From contig MU394096.1 of NCBI GenBank assembly GCA_022578605.1, positions 248,001 to 312,000 on the forward strand: a stretch of 64,000 nt of DNA, in the 5' to 3' direction. The position numbers and the translations under genes were made by a program. The notes under the pieces were generated by a model, which saw only the letters and a program-made list of their open reading frames with translations, was not told where the DNA came from and made no database searches. The DNA is from Camillea tinctor. Lineage: Eukaryota > Ascomycota > Sordariomycetes > Xylariales > Xylariaceae. Shown here piece by piece: positions 23,932 to 36,135 of this stretch; the first letter of the stretch is position 1; the number at the start of each line of letters is the position of its first letter.

Positions 23932-26900
23932 ATGACTCTAGAAACCAACTCAGAAGAGCTTTATCGCCCAGCCAATCCGGGGGACAACCCGACTTCTTCT
24001 ACCGTCCACGATACTATCGACAGCAACTCCCGACTAGAATATTCTGCGCTCGCTGCCTCCGCTTCCTTCGCGCCAGTGATACGACCACACCAACACCAGC
24101 ACGCGATCGTTACCGATCTCGATGCACCTGTCAACCATATGATAGAGCACCTCTCCGGGGACGTTGTCCACTATGGTTCTTCTTCAGCCGCTCATGTTAC
24201 TCAGCCCCCCGTTCTAGACGATATACCCGCCCATTCTGCTGCTGATCTCAGTGCCAAATCGAGGGCAGAGGCTGCTGCTGCGCAATTGTTACAGCACACC
24301 ACGGTCCAGGCCAAGAGATCGTCCGACGATGGTCACGGCAGCAGTGAACCTTTAACCAAGAAGCAGCGCACTCGACTCAACCCCCCGGGCAACATTGATC
24401 TCAGTGCTTTCACCAAGCCTGCCTTGCCCCGTAAGCTGGTAGACGGCCTCACCTCCCCCTTGTTCTTCTCACACAAGCAGAGGCCCCTCATAGCGAGACC
24501 CACCAGTTTCTCCGGGAACGAGGCGGCGACCATGATGAAGAACGTTCGGGATGCCACCGAGGTGACCACTCTGAAGTTGGCGCGCGGCACCGTTAACTCG
24601 GCGAGCCCCGCAAGATCTTCAAGTACCCCAGGGAGCTGGTCTTCGATTGAGGTAAATCCAACCCGGAGTCCCGATACTCAGTCCTCTAGCGCCGGTCTGC
24701 AGGCCCTGCAAAGCGTCGGAATCCTCGAATTGCTGGAGCGCGACGATCGCCCGACCTTCGTTGTCGATGGTTCGAACCCCGTCAATGCCGTGCCCGGTCC
24801 GTTCGCTGTCCTGTATGCGAATCCTGCTCTTCACGTGTCCAGCGCGATTCGCCAGCTGATTTTCGAAGAACTGCAAGATACTCTGGAGGTCAAGGATGAG
24901 TTTGAAAACTTCAAGGCGTGGGTGAAGAATGCTGGCGGAGGTGTGGATGGGCTCGACGTCTTCTTGCCTTCTTATCATTATGGTGGTGTCGACTGGACTT
25001 GTTCTACCATCAGGAATAGGTTCCGTTTTGTCAGCGCCAACATGAGCGCTGCTTCGATCGCCCACGCCTCCCCTGAACCATTGCTTGATCGCGAAGCCAG
25101 TGTTGAGTCGCATCCTCACTCTCACGCATTATCCCCAAGCGGCCAACAACCCAAGACGCCGAGCGATATCGTCCTTCCCGATAGGGATTACTTTGCCAGT
25201 CTAGATCCTATTGCCACTGATGATCCGGAGCAGGTTGGAGCAAGCGGCGATCCCGCTGAGCAGCTGCTATTGCATCGCAACAACGAGTTTACACCCGAGA
25301 TCTTACCCTCGCCCCAGCCTTCGTTCGACTGGACGCGGATACCCCTTACCTCGGATCTTCCAGAGCATATTAGGTTCGCTCGCAGTAGAGACTGGGCATC
25401 GACACCGCTGGGTCCAATCGAGGACTGGCCTACCGAACTGCGCGTCATGGCCAACATGGTTATGGGCAGTCCTAACCCAACAGCACTCTACTGGGGCCGA
25501 GAGTTTACCGCAATCTATAATGAGGCTTACGTTGCCATGGCAGGGCAGAAGCATCCCAAACTGATGGGTCAAAGCTATATCGAGGCCTGGGCCGAACTTT
25601 GGCCCGAAATTGCACCTGTTTTTGAGGGCGCCTGGGATTCGGGCCAGGCTACAATGAAAAACGATGACCGTTTGATTTTGAAGCGATATGGGTTCGATGA
25701 GGAGACTTTCTTTTCGTGGTCTATCGTACCTCTTGTCGGCCCTGATGGTTCCGTCGTCGGTCTCTACAATCCAGCGTTTGAAAACACCCGCCGAAAAGTT
25801 GCCGAGAGGAGGATGCACACATTGCGCGAGGTTGGTGAGAAGACTGCTATGGCCCGAGACATTAAGAGCTTCTGGACCCAAGTCAACAAAGGACTCGAAT
25901 ACAATGAAGACGATGTTCCATTCAATCTGGTTTACTCCGTTACCGACGACTCGGAGAGCGATGTTTCGTCGATGCACTCCGGCAGTTGGATGAATCCCCC
26001 ACAATTGAACCTTGAAGCGTCTCTCGGTGTGCCTCAGGGCCACCCGTGCCTCGTCAACTCCCTAGATTTGAGGACGAGTAGTGAAGGGTTTGCCCCGTAT
26101 ATGCGGGAATCCATGTCAAATTCGGGAAAGCCGGTAATACTGTCAGCCGACAATGGGACTCTTCCGATGGACCTTATGGATGGATTCGACTGGCGAGGTG
26201 GCGGCGAACCGTGCCATTCTATCGTCATATTTCCTGTGCACCCGACGACGGGCAGCGAGAGCGTAGTGGGTTTCATCGTAATGGGTGTCAACCCTAGGCG
26301 ACCCTACGACGCGGATTACCAGCTCTTTATTAACCTGTTGTCGAGGCAGCTCGCAACCTCCTTGGCGTCTGTTGTCCTGTTTGAGGAAGAGATACGCCGG
26401 GGCCAAAAGGCAGCGCAAATGGCAGCGGCTGATCGCCAAGAGTTAGCGAAACAGCTTCACATTAGGACCCGAGAAGTCGAAGAGAGCGAACTCAAATTCA
26501 CGAGAATGGCCGAATTTGCTCCTGTCGGAATGTTCATTGCTGACCAATCAGGCAATTTCACATACTGTAACGATATGTGGTGGGATATTTCGAGGCATAA
26601 TAGATCCGAAAGCGTGAACAGTTGGATGCAAAGCGTGAGGGATGAAGACCGGCCTGCTTTAGAAGCAGTATGGCAGCGGTTGATCACGCAGAAGGTCGCC
26701 ATCACACATGAGTTCAGGTTCAAATGTGCTCGGCATGATGGTGACCATGTCATCGACACATGGGTATTGATGAGTGCGTATCCGGAAAGAGACAAGGACA
26801 AGGAAGGCGGCAATATAAAGGGCATATTCGGATGCATCACGAACATTTCCCAGCAGAAGCTAGCTGAGCAGATACAAACACAGCGTCGTGAGGAAGCCGT

Positions 26901-28426
26901 TGAACTGAAACGCCAGCAGGAGAACTTTATCGATATCACCAGTCATGAAATGCGCAACCCCCTCAGTGCTATTCTCCAATGTGCCGACGAGATTGTTGGA
27001 AATCTGACGAAGTACTGTACTGAGCAGGACGACCTGCACAACGAGCAGTTAAAGTCGGCCTTGGAAGGATGCGTAGAAGCAGCGAACACAATTACATTGT
27101 GTGCAAGTCATCAAAAGCGTATCGTTGACGATATTCTCACCCTGTCGAAACTAGACTCGCAGCTGCTTCTAGTGACCCCCATTGATGTACAGCCACTAGC
27201 CGTCGTGCAGCGCGTTCTGAAGATGTTTGAGGGTGAGCTGAATACAAATAGCATCGAGATGAAGTTTGTAGTCAGGAATCGCTACCTTGATATGGGTATT
27301 GACTGGGTTAAGCTGGATCCCTCGCGGCTCTTGCAAGTCTTGATTAATTTGATGACCAACGCTATCAAATTCACCCAGTCTCGTCCTAAACGGTCCATCA
27401 TCGTCACTCTAGATGCGTCTAAGGAAGTAACAGAGAGGACAGACACTGAGATCACATATTTCCAAAGCGACCGCAGTGATAGAAGCGACTTGACCGATCA
27501 AGCCGAATGGGGTGACGGGGAGAAGATTAACCTTCACTTTTCCGTGCAAGACACCGGTAGAGGACTGGATGAGCATGAAAAGAAACTGCTCTTCCAACGT
27601 TTTTCACAAGCCACTCCCAGGACGCATGTTCAGTATGGAGGCTCAGGACTAGGTCTGTTCATCTCTAGGATCTTAACGGAACTACAAGGTGGGCAGATTG
27701 GTGCATGTTCGAAGAAGGGTGTCGGTAGTACGTTCTCATTCTATGTGCAAAGCCGCAAGTCGACAGGACAACCAACGGACGTGCCGACACCAACTGCTCC
27801 ACCGCTTACTCGGGCACCTGGATCCTCAACTACGATCGAGACTCGGCAACCGAAGTCGAGTGCTAACGATGCCACCGCTCGGGGTTCAAAGAGCAAACCC
27901 TCTAAACCGAGATTTTCCGACGATGGACGACGATTATTTGACGTACTAATTGTTGAAGACAACTTGGTAAATCAGAGGGTGCTACAAAAGTCTCTTCGAA
28001 ATGTTGGGAATAATACCAAGGTGGCCAATCATGGAGGCGAAGCCCTCGAGGTCATCAAGGAATCACGGTTCTGGAATGGAAAAGAAGATTCGGGTGACGA
28101 TATTTCCATCATCTTGATGGACTTGGAAATGCCAGTAATGGACGGCATGACATGTGCTCGTAAGATCAGAGAACTCGAGCGGGATGGAACAATTGTCAGC
28201 CACATTCCCATCATCGCTGTCACAGCATACGCGCGGCCTGAGCAAATCGAAGACGCGAAGGCCGCAGGAGTGGTAAGCCGATCTATTTAGATGCTATACG
28301 GCACGATACTAACTTTTGACAAAGGATGATGTTATCTCGAAACCGTTCCGCATGCCCGAGCTAATTCCCAGGATGGAGCAACTCGTTGACAGCAACTCGG
28401 CATACACGGAACCCACGGCGGCATAA
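23932..28426 (+). CDS. Hybrid histidine kinase (PAS/GAF-HisKA-HATPase-receiver)
   Basis: Cytosolic-type two-component phosphorelay sensor. Exon 1 is 23932-28272 and exon 2 is 28325-28426; together 4443 nt, giving 1480 residues. The single intron (GTAAGC...AAAG) lies inside the receiver domain. Order: a disordered N-terminus (1-230); a PAS-like region (about 255-365); a PAS-fold region with WASTPLGPIEDWP (467-620); a GAF-like region (about 657-820); a PAS domain (858-972); HisKA with phospho-acceptor His1005 in SHEMRNPLSA; HATPase with N-box LINLMTNAIKFTQ, DTGRGLD and GSGLGLFIS; then the receiver with VEDNLVNQ, phospho-acceptor Asp1397 in ILMDLEMPVMDG and the conserved Lys in ISKPFR. No transmembrane helices are evident, so it should sense an internal signal. 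The final phosphorelay probably passes through Ypd1 to Skn7 or Ssk1 (family knowledge). The stimulus is unknown, and the fungal kinase group was not assigned. Confidence 0.95.
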
Positions 28427-29912
28427 CGATCCTAATCATAGCATAGCGGTCTCCCTTATATACATATATTTTATTATTTCCAGCTTTCGTTCCCGCCTTA
28501 CCCGTTTATGGGTGGCGGTCTACAGTTCGTTTCAATGTTCATATTGAAGGTGTTCGGGATTTCGCAACCGGTGAAAGAAGAGAAATTTGACGACGCATAC
28601 ATGCATCACACGCGCACATAACGGTAGAACAAAAAATTATTTGGGAAGTCGAATACCTGCAAATCAATTGGAATTCTTTTTTTTTTTCGAATTCATCGGA
28701 GGTTCCCAAATGGGATTGGCGAGGAGTTTTTGTTTTTTTTTTTAACCTACGTTTTTATATTGAAAACCTCATCTTATAGATTTTGACTTTGTCTCGGTAT
28801 TCAAACCTCATCACTCAGGAGATGAGAAGAGAAAGGAGGGCCAAACCTGGAAAGAAGGGGAGAGGGTTGTAACTTTTTTTGATGTTTTCTCACTCTATAT
28901 GGAGCATGAACATACATACACACATTGTATTTTCATTTGAGTTTCTATATTATGCATAGCATGGTACACACACAACACAGTTAAAGAGAAATAGGGGGGA
29001 AGAAAGAGAAGGATAATTTGTTGAAAATGTTTTCGTTTATCTGGTTTTTTTTCTAAATCTTTTTTCTCCTGAGCTTTTTTTGCTTCTTTTTGTTTTCACA
29101 TGGAAATGTTTCCCCCCTTAGGATTCTCCCTTCTTTCGCTATTATTGCTGTTGCTGTTCGAAATACCCCCATAAACCTAACCCCCTCCCGGGTCTCCAGT
29201 TATACATTACCATATATCATATTATTGTTGATCATGAAATAGGCATAACGGGAATGCGTTTAGGCTGAGATATAAATGAACAAGCCAGATTTCAAATTGA
29301 TGTAAAGAATGAAGGAAAAGAAATAGTGTGTGTGTATATGATAAATGTGCTTGTGCGTGTATAGAAGTCCTAGGCATAGTGGCTTAGGAGTTGCTTAACG
29401 AGACGGCAGATCATCGACTTCTTAGGTCAGTAAAGGAGAGGGACATGGAATGGAAATACGGGGGTGAGCAAACTCAAGAGTATATGCAACCTAGTTATCC
29501 TATCGTTTGATGCATCCACGGTGCTCACCTAGTTGACTCGAGTATTTCTGCTAGTAGCCAGCCCTTCCTTCTCCTTTTCCGTTCGTCCCTCTTCCGTCCA
29601 GCCCTTCATTACTATCATAGCATCGAGTCAATACAACTCGTAACTTGGTGAGTAGTCTCCCACTTTCCTCTCGAGCATTATTATCTCGAGCATTATTATT
29701 ATCATTATTGTTATCATCGTCACCTCATCCCCTGTGATAGTCCTCCCCTCCACCAGTTTAGTCAGGTCAAGTCAGGTTAGGTATTGCTCAACCCCCCCGT
29801 TTCCAAAGGGCATTTAATAACTTTCTACCCCCCCTTCCTTCCTTCCATACCCAACTCTCGCATTCGTTCGTTCATTCATGTCACCATTCGTCGTCGTTAC
29901 CAGGACCCCTCT
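28427..29912. other. Intergenic region between convergent genes
   Basis: 3' flank of the histidine kinase, with several oligo-T tracts near 28677-28690, 28728-28743 and 29044-29090. A 15-base tandem duplication (CTCGAGCATTATTAT) lies at about 29672-29701. No gene supported. Confidence 0.45.
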
Positions 29913-30734
29913 TCAATACCCCTTCCACCACTCCGCCAGAGTGCGGTGCTGCCGGTGCCGCCGCCGCCGCGTCGACGTGCCATTAGCGGCCACCTCGTCC
30001 TCCACGCAGCCGCTCGCAAGGGGACACCCCGTCGGGTACGCGGTCCAGGTCCCCGCGCTGGCTTGCAGCGGCGTCGCCGCCGTGAGCGTGAAGTACTTGG
30101 TGCTGGACCGCCGTCATGGTTAGCGGGATATCACTCTCCCCTATACGTAATACAATACAGTACGAGCCCTATCACCACCTCATAGGGCGGCGACTGGTAA
30201 GGAGAAAGGGGCAAGAAAAAGGGAAAAGGCTTACCTCCCCCCATCCACCCACGAGACTGCAACACTAATCTCCCCCGCCCCCACCCCGCTCGTCTCGTAC
30301 GTGCTGAAGTTCCCCGCCACCGCGGGCTCCCCGCTGCTGGTCTCCGCGTCCGCGCCGCACCAGGCGAGCGCCTCGTCGACGGAGCCGCTGCAGGACGTGC
30401 TGAAGGGCGGGATTTCTACGTTGCCGGGGGCGGTGTAGCGCGGGCCACTTACGTCGTAGGCTTTTCGGTAGGGGAAGATGGGTTAGCTGAGAGTTGGTAG
30501 TAAGGGTGGGAAGGGGGAGGGATGGGAGGGAGGGAGGAGGGGGAAAGGGAGCTTACAGTATGAACATGGCACTTTGTCGCATGTCTTGGGACCGGTCCAC
30601 GTGAATGTCCAGGCGTACCCGGCGTCGGCTGCGCTGTGGTGGGTTGCGCCGGCCAGGCTGGCGAGGGCGAGGGCGCTGGCTAGGCCGGGGACGGCGACGG
30701 TGAGGGCGCGGGTTAGGGTTGCGAGGGTGAACAT
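29913..30734 (-). CDS. Secreted cysteine-containing protein of unknown function
   Basis: Three exons: 30734-30557, 30460-30235 and 30102-29913. They total 594 nt, giving 197 residues. Donors are GTAAGC at both introns. A signal peptide is clear at residues 1-30 (MFTLATLTRAL then a long Ala/Leu core ending ASLAGA). The mature part has six Cys (in KTC, VPC, TSC, AWC, GCP and SGC), which could form three disulfides, plus NxS/T sites. The last about 20 residues are Arg/His-rich (a run of four Arg), unusual for this type of protein and worth checking against transcript data, because an alternative 3' splice would change the tail. A minus-strand TATA-like sequence (CTATAAAG at about 30914-30921) lies 180 bases upstream. 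No family recognised; the size and cysteines fit a small secreted or effector-like protein. Confidence 0.65.
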
Positions 30735-32265
30735 GGTGATAGTGGGAGGGTTTGGAGAGGATAGGATGGTAAGGTAGTTCGTAAATCTGATTGATATATA
30801 TATTGGTAGAGTGTTGAGTCCTCTGCTTGCTTTGTGTATAAGAGAAGTAGGTACGGAGAGAGGTCAACAGTCAGTATCATGCAGTGTGAGGTCTCTTCGA
30901 TCGTGGTTTAAAGATCTTTATAGGTTATATATATATATTCATCGATGCAGGTATCAGCGTATGGCTTTCTCGTACGACTTCAGCTAACTGAGCTACGTCG
31001 GGTATCTAACCGACCGACTAGGAGGATGGGATGGGGACGGGAAGAACGGTAATAAGAACCCAGGCCATAAAGGCCTGTCCATGTCTGGGGAGTGGGCTAT
31101 CGTAGCTCCTTCCAGTCGGTGATCCTTGAGCTAGCGATGCTTGGCTTTGAATATTTTATGTGCTTTTATGCTTTTTCTTTTTACTCACATGTGCATATGT
31201 ACGGTACTGTACATCAGAGACGGAACTAACCAAAAGATCGACCTTCTTAGGTTCAACAATTCTCATGGCGCGCCTTCTCCTCGTTCTGGCGAAGGATAAA
31301 GCGGGTTTTGTTACATCATAACCTACCTAAGATACTACCTTACCTACCAACTTACGCAGTTGAATATGGGGACGATATATATGGAGTAGAAGGGAGAGGG
31401 GACGACGGGGGCCAACCAGGGTGGGTTTCCGTTCGGCACCGATGGATCGATCAAACCCATCATCTTATCCTTTTGCCCAATAAATAATACATCTCGGCTA
31501 AAAAGGTCGAAATGACGAAGAGGAGAAGAAGAGAAAAGAAAAAAAGCCAAGAGGCAGACAGGCGAATGGGGTTTGGAGTAACCAGACGGATTATGGATAC
31601 ACACATACACATACACATGCACACAAAAAGGATCCGGTTGCCGAGAGGAGGCTCTTTAGTTATAATTGCTCCAAACATGAATGGCATATATGTAGAGCTT
31701 GGCAGCTTGAGGATCGACGCATCGGGTGTTTTGTGAGCCGACAGACTGGACAAAATGACTTTGCGGAAAGTTATATGAAGACTTATACATCTTAGGTAGT
31801 TATGTTATGTGTTTACTACTCATATATCATATAGACATATCGAACAAGATATATGTATAAACCTAACTACCCTACATCATGCTAAGCTATGTAAGTATAT
31901 TCTTTCTGAGGATGCCGAGAATCCCCAATATGAGTCGATACTGCAACACTTACACAGAGGGATAGAAGGGAGAAAATGAGAAAATAAAACACTTGACCGA
32001 TATTCGCTTTTTCGCATCCGCCGCTTCGGAGAAGAAATAAAAAAGAAAGTTACCTGGGAGAAATAACCCTCGCCGAGCTAAAGGACCGTTCGAGATCGTA
32101 GCATGGTCGAGTAAGTACGGATCCGTACAGAAGGGAGATTTGACGGGACGGGATGGGGCGGATAGATGGCGGGATGGAGTCCTTGGTAAAGAAAGTTCCC
32201 TTAGGTTACATTAAACAACCCAACCTAGTTTAGTAGAGAAGAGTATTACCAATTTACAACGGAAT

Positions 32266-32762
32266 GCCTATTGTTACAATAGGTTAATATTAATGTTACG
32301 GTAAATGCTACATTTGCCACATACTAAGCCTAAAAACATTTAATTAATTTAAGTACACCGCTACAAGTACATATGCCTTTTAAATAAAAATACTTTTATT
32401 GTTTTGCAGTTGTAAATTTAATTGCAAATGTTGCAATTTAATTAAATTTAATTTTGCAACATATAGCAATTATAATGTATTTGCGATTTTAATTTAAATG
32501 CATTTTAAATCCTTTTTTTTTTAAATGCTTTTTTTTTTTAAACGCAAATAGATTTAAAAATTTTAATTTATTTTAACTACTATTGCAAATGCAATTATAG
32601 CTACAATTATAACTATAACTGTAAAACAATAAAAATACTTTTATTTAAGGGGTATATATACTTGTAGCCGTGTATTAAAGTTAATTAAATGTTTTTAAGC
32701 TTAATGTGTAGCAAATGTAGCACTTATTATAACATTAATATCAACTTACTATAATAATAAGT
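32266..32762. mobile_element. Foldback/MITE-like element, copy A (RIP-mutated)
   Basis: About 495 bases with long terminal inverted repeats. The left end begins GCCTATTGTTACAATAGG and the right end is the diverged reverse complement. Both inverted repeats extend over at least 130 bases, with imperfect complementarity continuing inward. There is no coding capacity. The right arm has lost most of its G and C. The transposase family is not identifiable by eye. Confidence 0.7.
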
Positions 32763-32867
32763 AAATTAAAGTCTTTAGTAAAAAAAGTTTTTTTAAGTTA
32801 CATTAAATAATCCAACTTAATTTAATAAAGAAAAGTATTATTAATTTATAATAAAATGCCTATTATT

Positions 32868-33354
32868 ACGGTAAGTTAATATTAATATTATAATAAATGC
32901 TATATTTGCTACATATTAAGCTTAAAAATATTTAATTAATTTAAATATACCGCTATAAGTACATATGCTTTTTAAATAAAAATACCTTTATTGTTTTGCA
33001 GTTATAAATTTAATTATAAGTATCGCAATTTAATTAAATTTAATTTCGCAATATATAGCAACTATAATACATTTGCAATTTTAATTTAAATGCATTTTAA
33101 ATCCTTTTTTTTTTAAATGCTTTTTTTTTTTTAAATGTAAATAGATTTAAAGATTTTAATCCATTTCAACCACTATTACAAATGCAATTATAGCTGCAAT
33201 TGCAGCTGCAACCGCGAAACAATAAAAATACTTCTATTTAAGGGGCGTATGTACCTGTAACCGTGTACCAAGGTTAACTAGATGTTTTTAGGCTTAGTAT
33301 GTGGCGGATGTGGCACTTACCGTGACATTAGTATCAACCTACCGTGACAATAGG
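32868..33354. mobile_element. Foldback/MITE-like element, copy B
   Basis: About 487 bases. The right arm is the best preserved end: it finishes CCGTGACAATAGGC, the reverse complement of the element's left terminus pattern GCCTATTGTCACGG. The left arm is RIP-mutated. Non-autonomous, with no open frame. Confidence 0.7.
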
Positions 33355-34675
33355 CAAATCGATTCACAACGTTGGGGACTCTTTAAACGATTGCGAGCTG
33401 AAAAAGAATCCATTCCGAACTGAAGCACGATTATTAATGAGGCAATGTTACTTAATATGGACATATTGATATAGTGTAGTTGTTCCACGATCTTGGCATG
33501 ATATAATTTATATTTCAATAAAATAGAAACATGTAAAACGCATTGAAGATTTGAACCTTTTATTTACTTTGGGTTCAATATTTCAACGAGTTTGAAGTTA
33601 CTATAGGTACTTAATATGCCAACTATATTGACGTGTGTAACTATTGACATACATACATATGTATAGGCCCGTTAAGCATACTATGCATGTGATAAACCCC
33701 AACTAGTATTATACGCAGTGCATTATCAACTAAACTTATAGACCGACTTCACTTACACTCCACAATCCTCACCTAGCGCATTTCATTCTTCCCATACCAC
33801 AACGCAGCTCAACTCGGTTCTCCTTCTCCTTCATCCACCATCGGTTTCCTACACACTATTGACAACTTTTTCCCATCACCGATCTTTTCTTTCGCTCTTT
33901 CCTACCCATTCCCGAACCAACCCAACCACAACCCACAAACCTACACCGCCCTCTCCGATGAATGAACGATACCGATCCGATCGCCCTCTCAGGTCCACTA
34001 GCACCAGTTAAACCTAAACACCAACTTCGAATTCCGCTCATCAGTAACAGTTTTGTTTCTTTCGCATTGTTAAACACCACGCCACGCCATACCACAGCCA
34101 TATAGCACATCACACCGCATCACACCGCATTGCATGCCTCTACTGTCTATCACTTATTTAGTCTATCTGGTGTAAGAAGAGCTTCCCTAGCCTGATTTAC
34201 ATGGTTCTACCGTGTAGGGGTCTAATCTAGGTAGGAGGGGAGGACACACCGGCATGTTTTTATTTATTTATTGGTACCAAGTATTCCCCAGAATAACGAC
34301 GACGAACGATGATTTAATCCGGACTTATCCACTACCTACGAAAACTAACCTCCCAACCCATCCTGTAGTAATGAAAAAAAGAAAACCCTCCAGTCAAAAT
34401 AAAACTAAGTTGAGATAAGTTTTCAATCATTTGAAAGGGAAAAAAAAAGAAAAATATGTCTCAAACTCCAGTAACCCTTCCTACCAGATATATCGTTATT
34501 GTTATCCCTATTTTTTTTTGTCTCTTTCGTTTCTCTAGGTATCGTATCATAGAAGTCTTCACGAAAGTCTCCCCTTTCCTTACCCTATTAGATATCCCAC
34601 AAAAATCATACATACCATGCAACGGAACAGAAATTCAGTTATTGTTTTTGCGTCTTCATTATTCGTCGGATTAGC

Positions 34676-36135
34676 CTATGCTTCTGCAGGCTCGGTCTTG
34701 CGCATCTGGAAGAGCGATCGGAGAACCTCCTCGACGGTGCGTAACCCATCGATTAGGGATTTCTTGAACGCCGGCTTCTCATCCTGGAGGAGATCGTCCG
34801 GGTCGTTGAGGTATCGCATGGAATGAACTCTGTTCCACTCGGCATTGAGCTCATCAGTCAGCTCTTTCAGTTGGAGTTTCAGAGATCGAATGGTATCCGG
34901 ATTCAGTCTACAGAATTCCGGGTAGGGGATACCGCCAGCAAGGCTGTAATCGATCCAATCCGAGGAATGGTTGGAAAGCATGATGTCCATGGCAGACTTG
35001 ATGGCCTGGTACGAATTCATCACTTCCATCAATTCAAGCGGGACATCTGTATCCCCAGAAGCACCGTTTTTCTTGGGGACTTCGAACTCGCCAATGGAAG
35101 CAGAGATCTGGTCCTTGAGAGCGTACAGCTCTCGGCGTAGAAGGTTGAGATTGCTACCTGGGGGCGTTTGGCCAAAGGGATGCTCGGCATTCTTCATGGA
35201 TGTAGTAGATTCGGTAGGATCGGCACCATAGGCGCCGCTATAGGTCGACAGAGCCGGGAGGTTAGCAGTATGGAATTCTTCATAGTCACTACATAAAGCG
35301 TGCGTGTTAGTCATTAGGCCAGCCTTTTCGTTGTGTAAACAGATTGTGGCCAAGCGCGAGCATGAGTTTATACTTACTCTTTCAATACGGGTAGGAATGC
35401 TTCGATCTGGGTGGAAAAGTCGGACAGAGCATCTGAGTAGTGTTTATCACTCGAGGCGTTCCAGGGCTGGCTCGCAGCAGAAGCGCCCATGTTCATGTTG
35501 GCTTGTAAGACGGCTTGTAGGCCTAGCAGCTCTACCCTCAGACCAGTCATCCATTCATATAGACCCGGATCGACGGGTATCTCGGCCGTGCTTCCCTCCG
35601 ACTTCCAATGCTTCGCATAGCCTTTGAATACGGGCTCGAGGGATCTTAGATGATCCTTCAGAGTATCGCACGCCGACCTCGTCTTAGCCGTGTCGACGAG
35701 GGTGTTAGAGCTGTCCTTGAAGTCGATAACACCAATAATCTCGGTGATCAGCTTGACTAGAGAGGTGGTAACCTGGTAGAGGAAGTTGGGGTCGATGTCG
35801 GTATCGAGGATATCGTTGAGGTGGAACTCGGCCGAGTGGTGGGACTCGACATCCTTGGTGTCCATGCCGTATCGTTCGACATCATCGTCCCGCTCGGTGC
35901 TATTGTCGGATTCAGACTCGGGCTCAGACGGGGGCCGGGCGGGGTCGGGATATTTGGGTCGAAAAGGTAATCGAAGACTCTCGGAGCCATGACTGTGGGC
36001 TGGGCTCTCGGTTGGGCCGTAAGAAGCACTCAAGGGGCCTTCTTCCGAAGTGGGGAGAGAGACGACGGAAAAGGCATCACTCTCCACCTCCTGCCAATCA
36101 TCCGAGATGCTGCTCGCAGCAGTAGTAGCAGCCAT
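34676..36135 (-). CDS. Conserved-looking fungal protein of unknown function
   Basis: Two exons: 36135-35378 and 35288-34676. They sum to 1371 nt, giving 456 residues. The intron has GTAAGT and TAG, and the join gives DDYEEF in frame. The N-terminal 90 residues are acidic and Ser/Pro-rich (DWQEVESDAFSVVSLP, then SEPESESDNSTERDDD) and probably disordered. From about residue 105 onward the protein is predicted helical, with heptad-like Leu/Ile spacing in both halves. No signal peptide or membrane segment is seen. No family recognised. The helical part could mediate protein-protein contacts, but this is only inference. Confidence 0.8.

Larger units (their letters stand above)
32179..33356. repeat. 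RIP-mutated tandem duplication of about 590 bp
   Basis: Two copies, about 32179-32768 and 32770-33356, align along their whole length. Differences are almost entirely C/T and G/A. For example TACAACGGAATGCC in copy 1 corresponds to TATAATAAAATGCC in copy 2. Several changes are CpA to TpA, the RIP-preferred context. The outermost ends (left of copy 1, right of copy 2) keep more G and C than the inner parts. Each copy holds one foldback element plus roughly 90 bases of common left flank. Confidence 0.85.
30735..34675. other. Four-kilobase gap containing an AT-rich repeat island
   Basis: Upstream region of the secreted protein (30735-31350), a non-coding stretch with CA-type dinucleotide repeats near 31598-31624, the AT-rich tandem element pair at 32179-33356, and then a C/A-rich stretch at 33720-34150 with a tandem CATCACACCG repeat near 34107-34130. 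No open frame with domain character was found. Confidence 0.5.

Noticed and set aside
25303..26043. A 246-residue minus-strand frame inside the histidine kinase
   Set aside because: It is antisense to an uninterrupted gene with clear domains and has no domain of its own.
34456..34826. Plus-strand frames upstream of and overlapping the 3' end of the minus-strand gene
   Set aside because: They overlap the real exon of the minus-strand gene or T-rich non-coding DNA.
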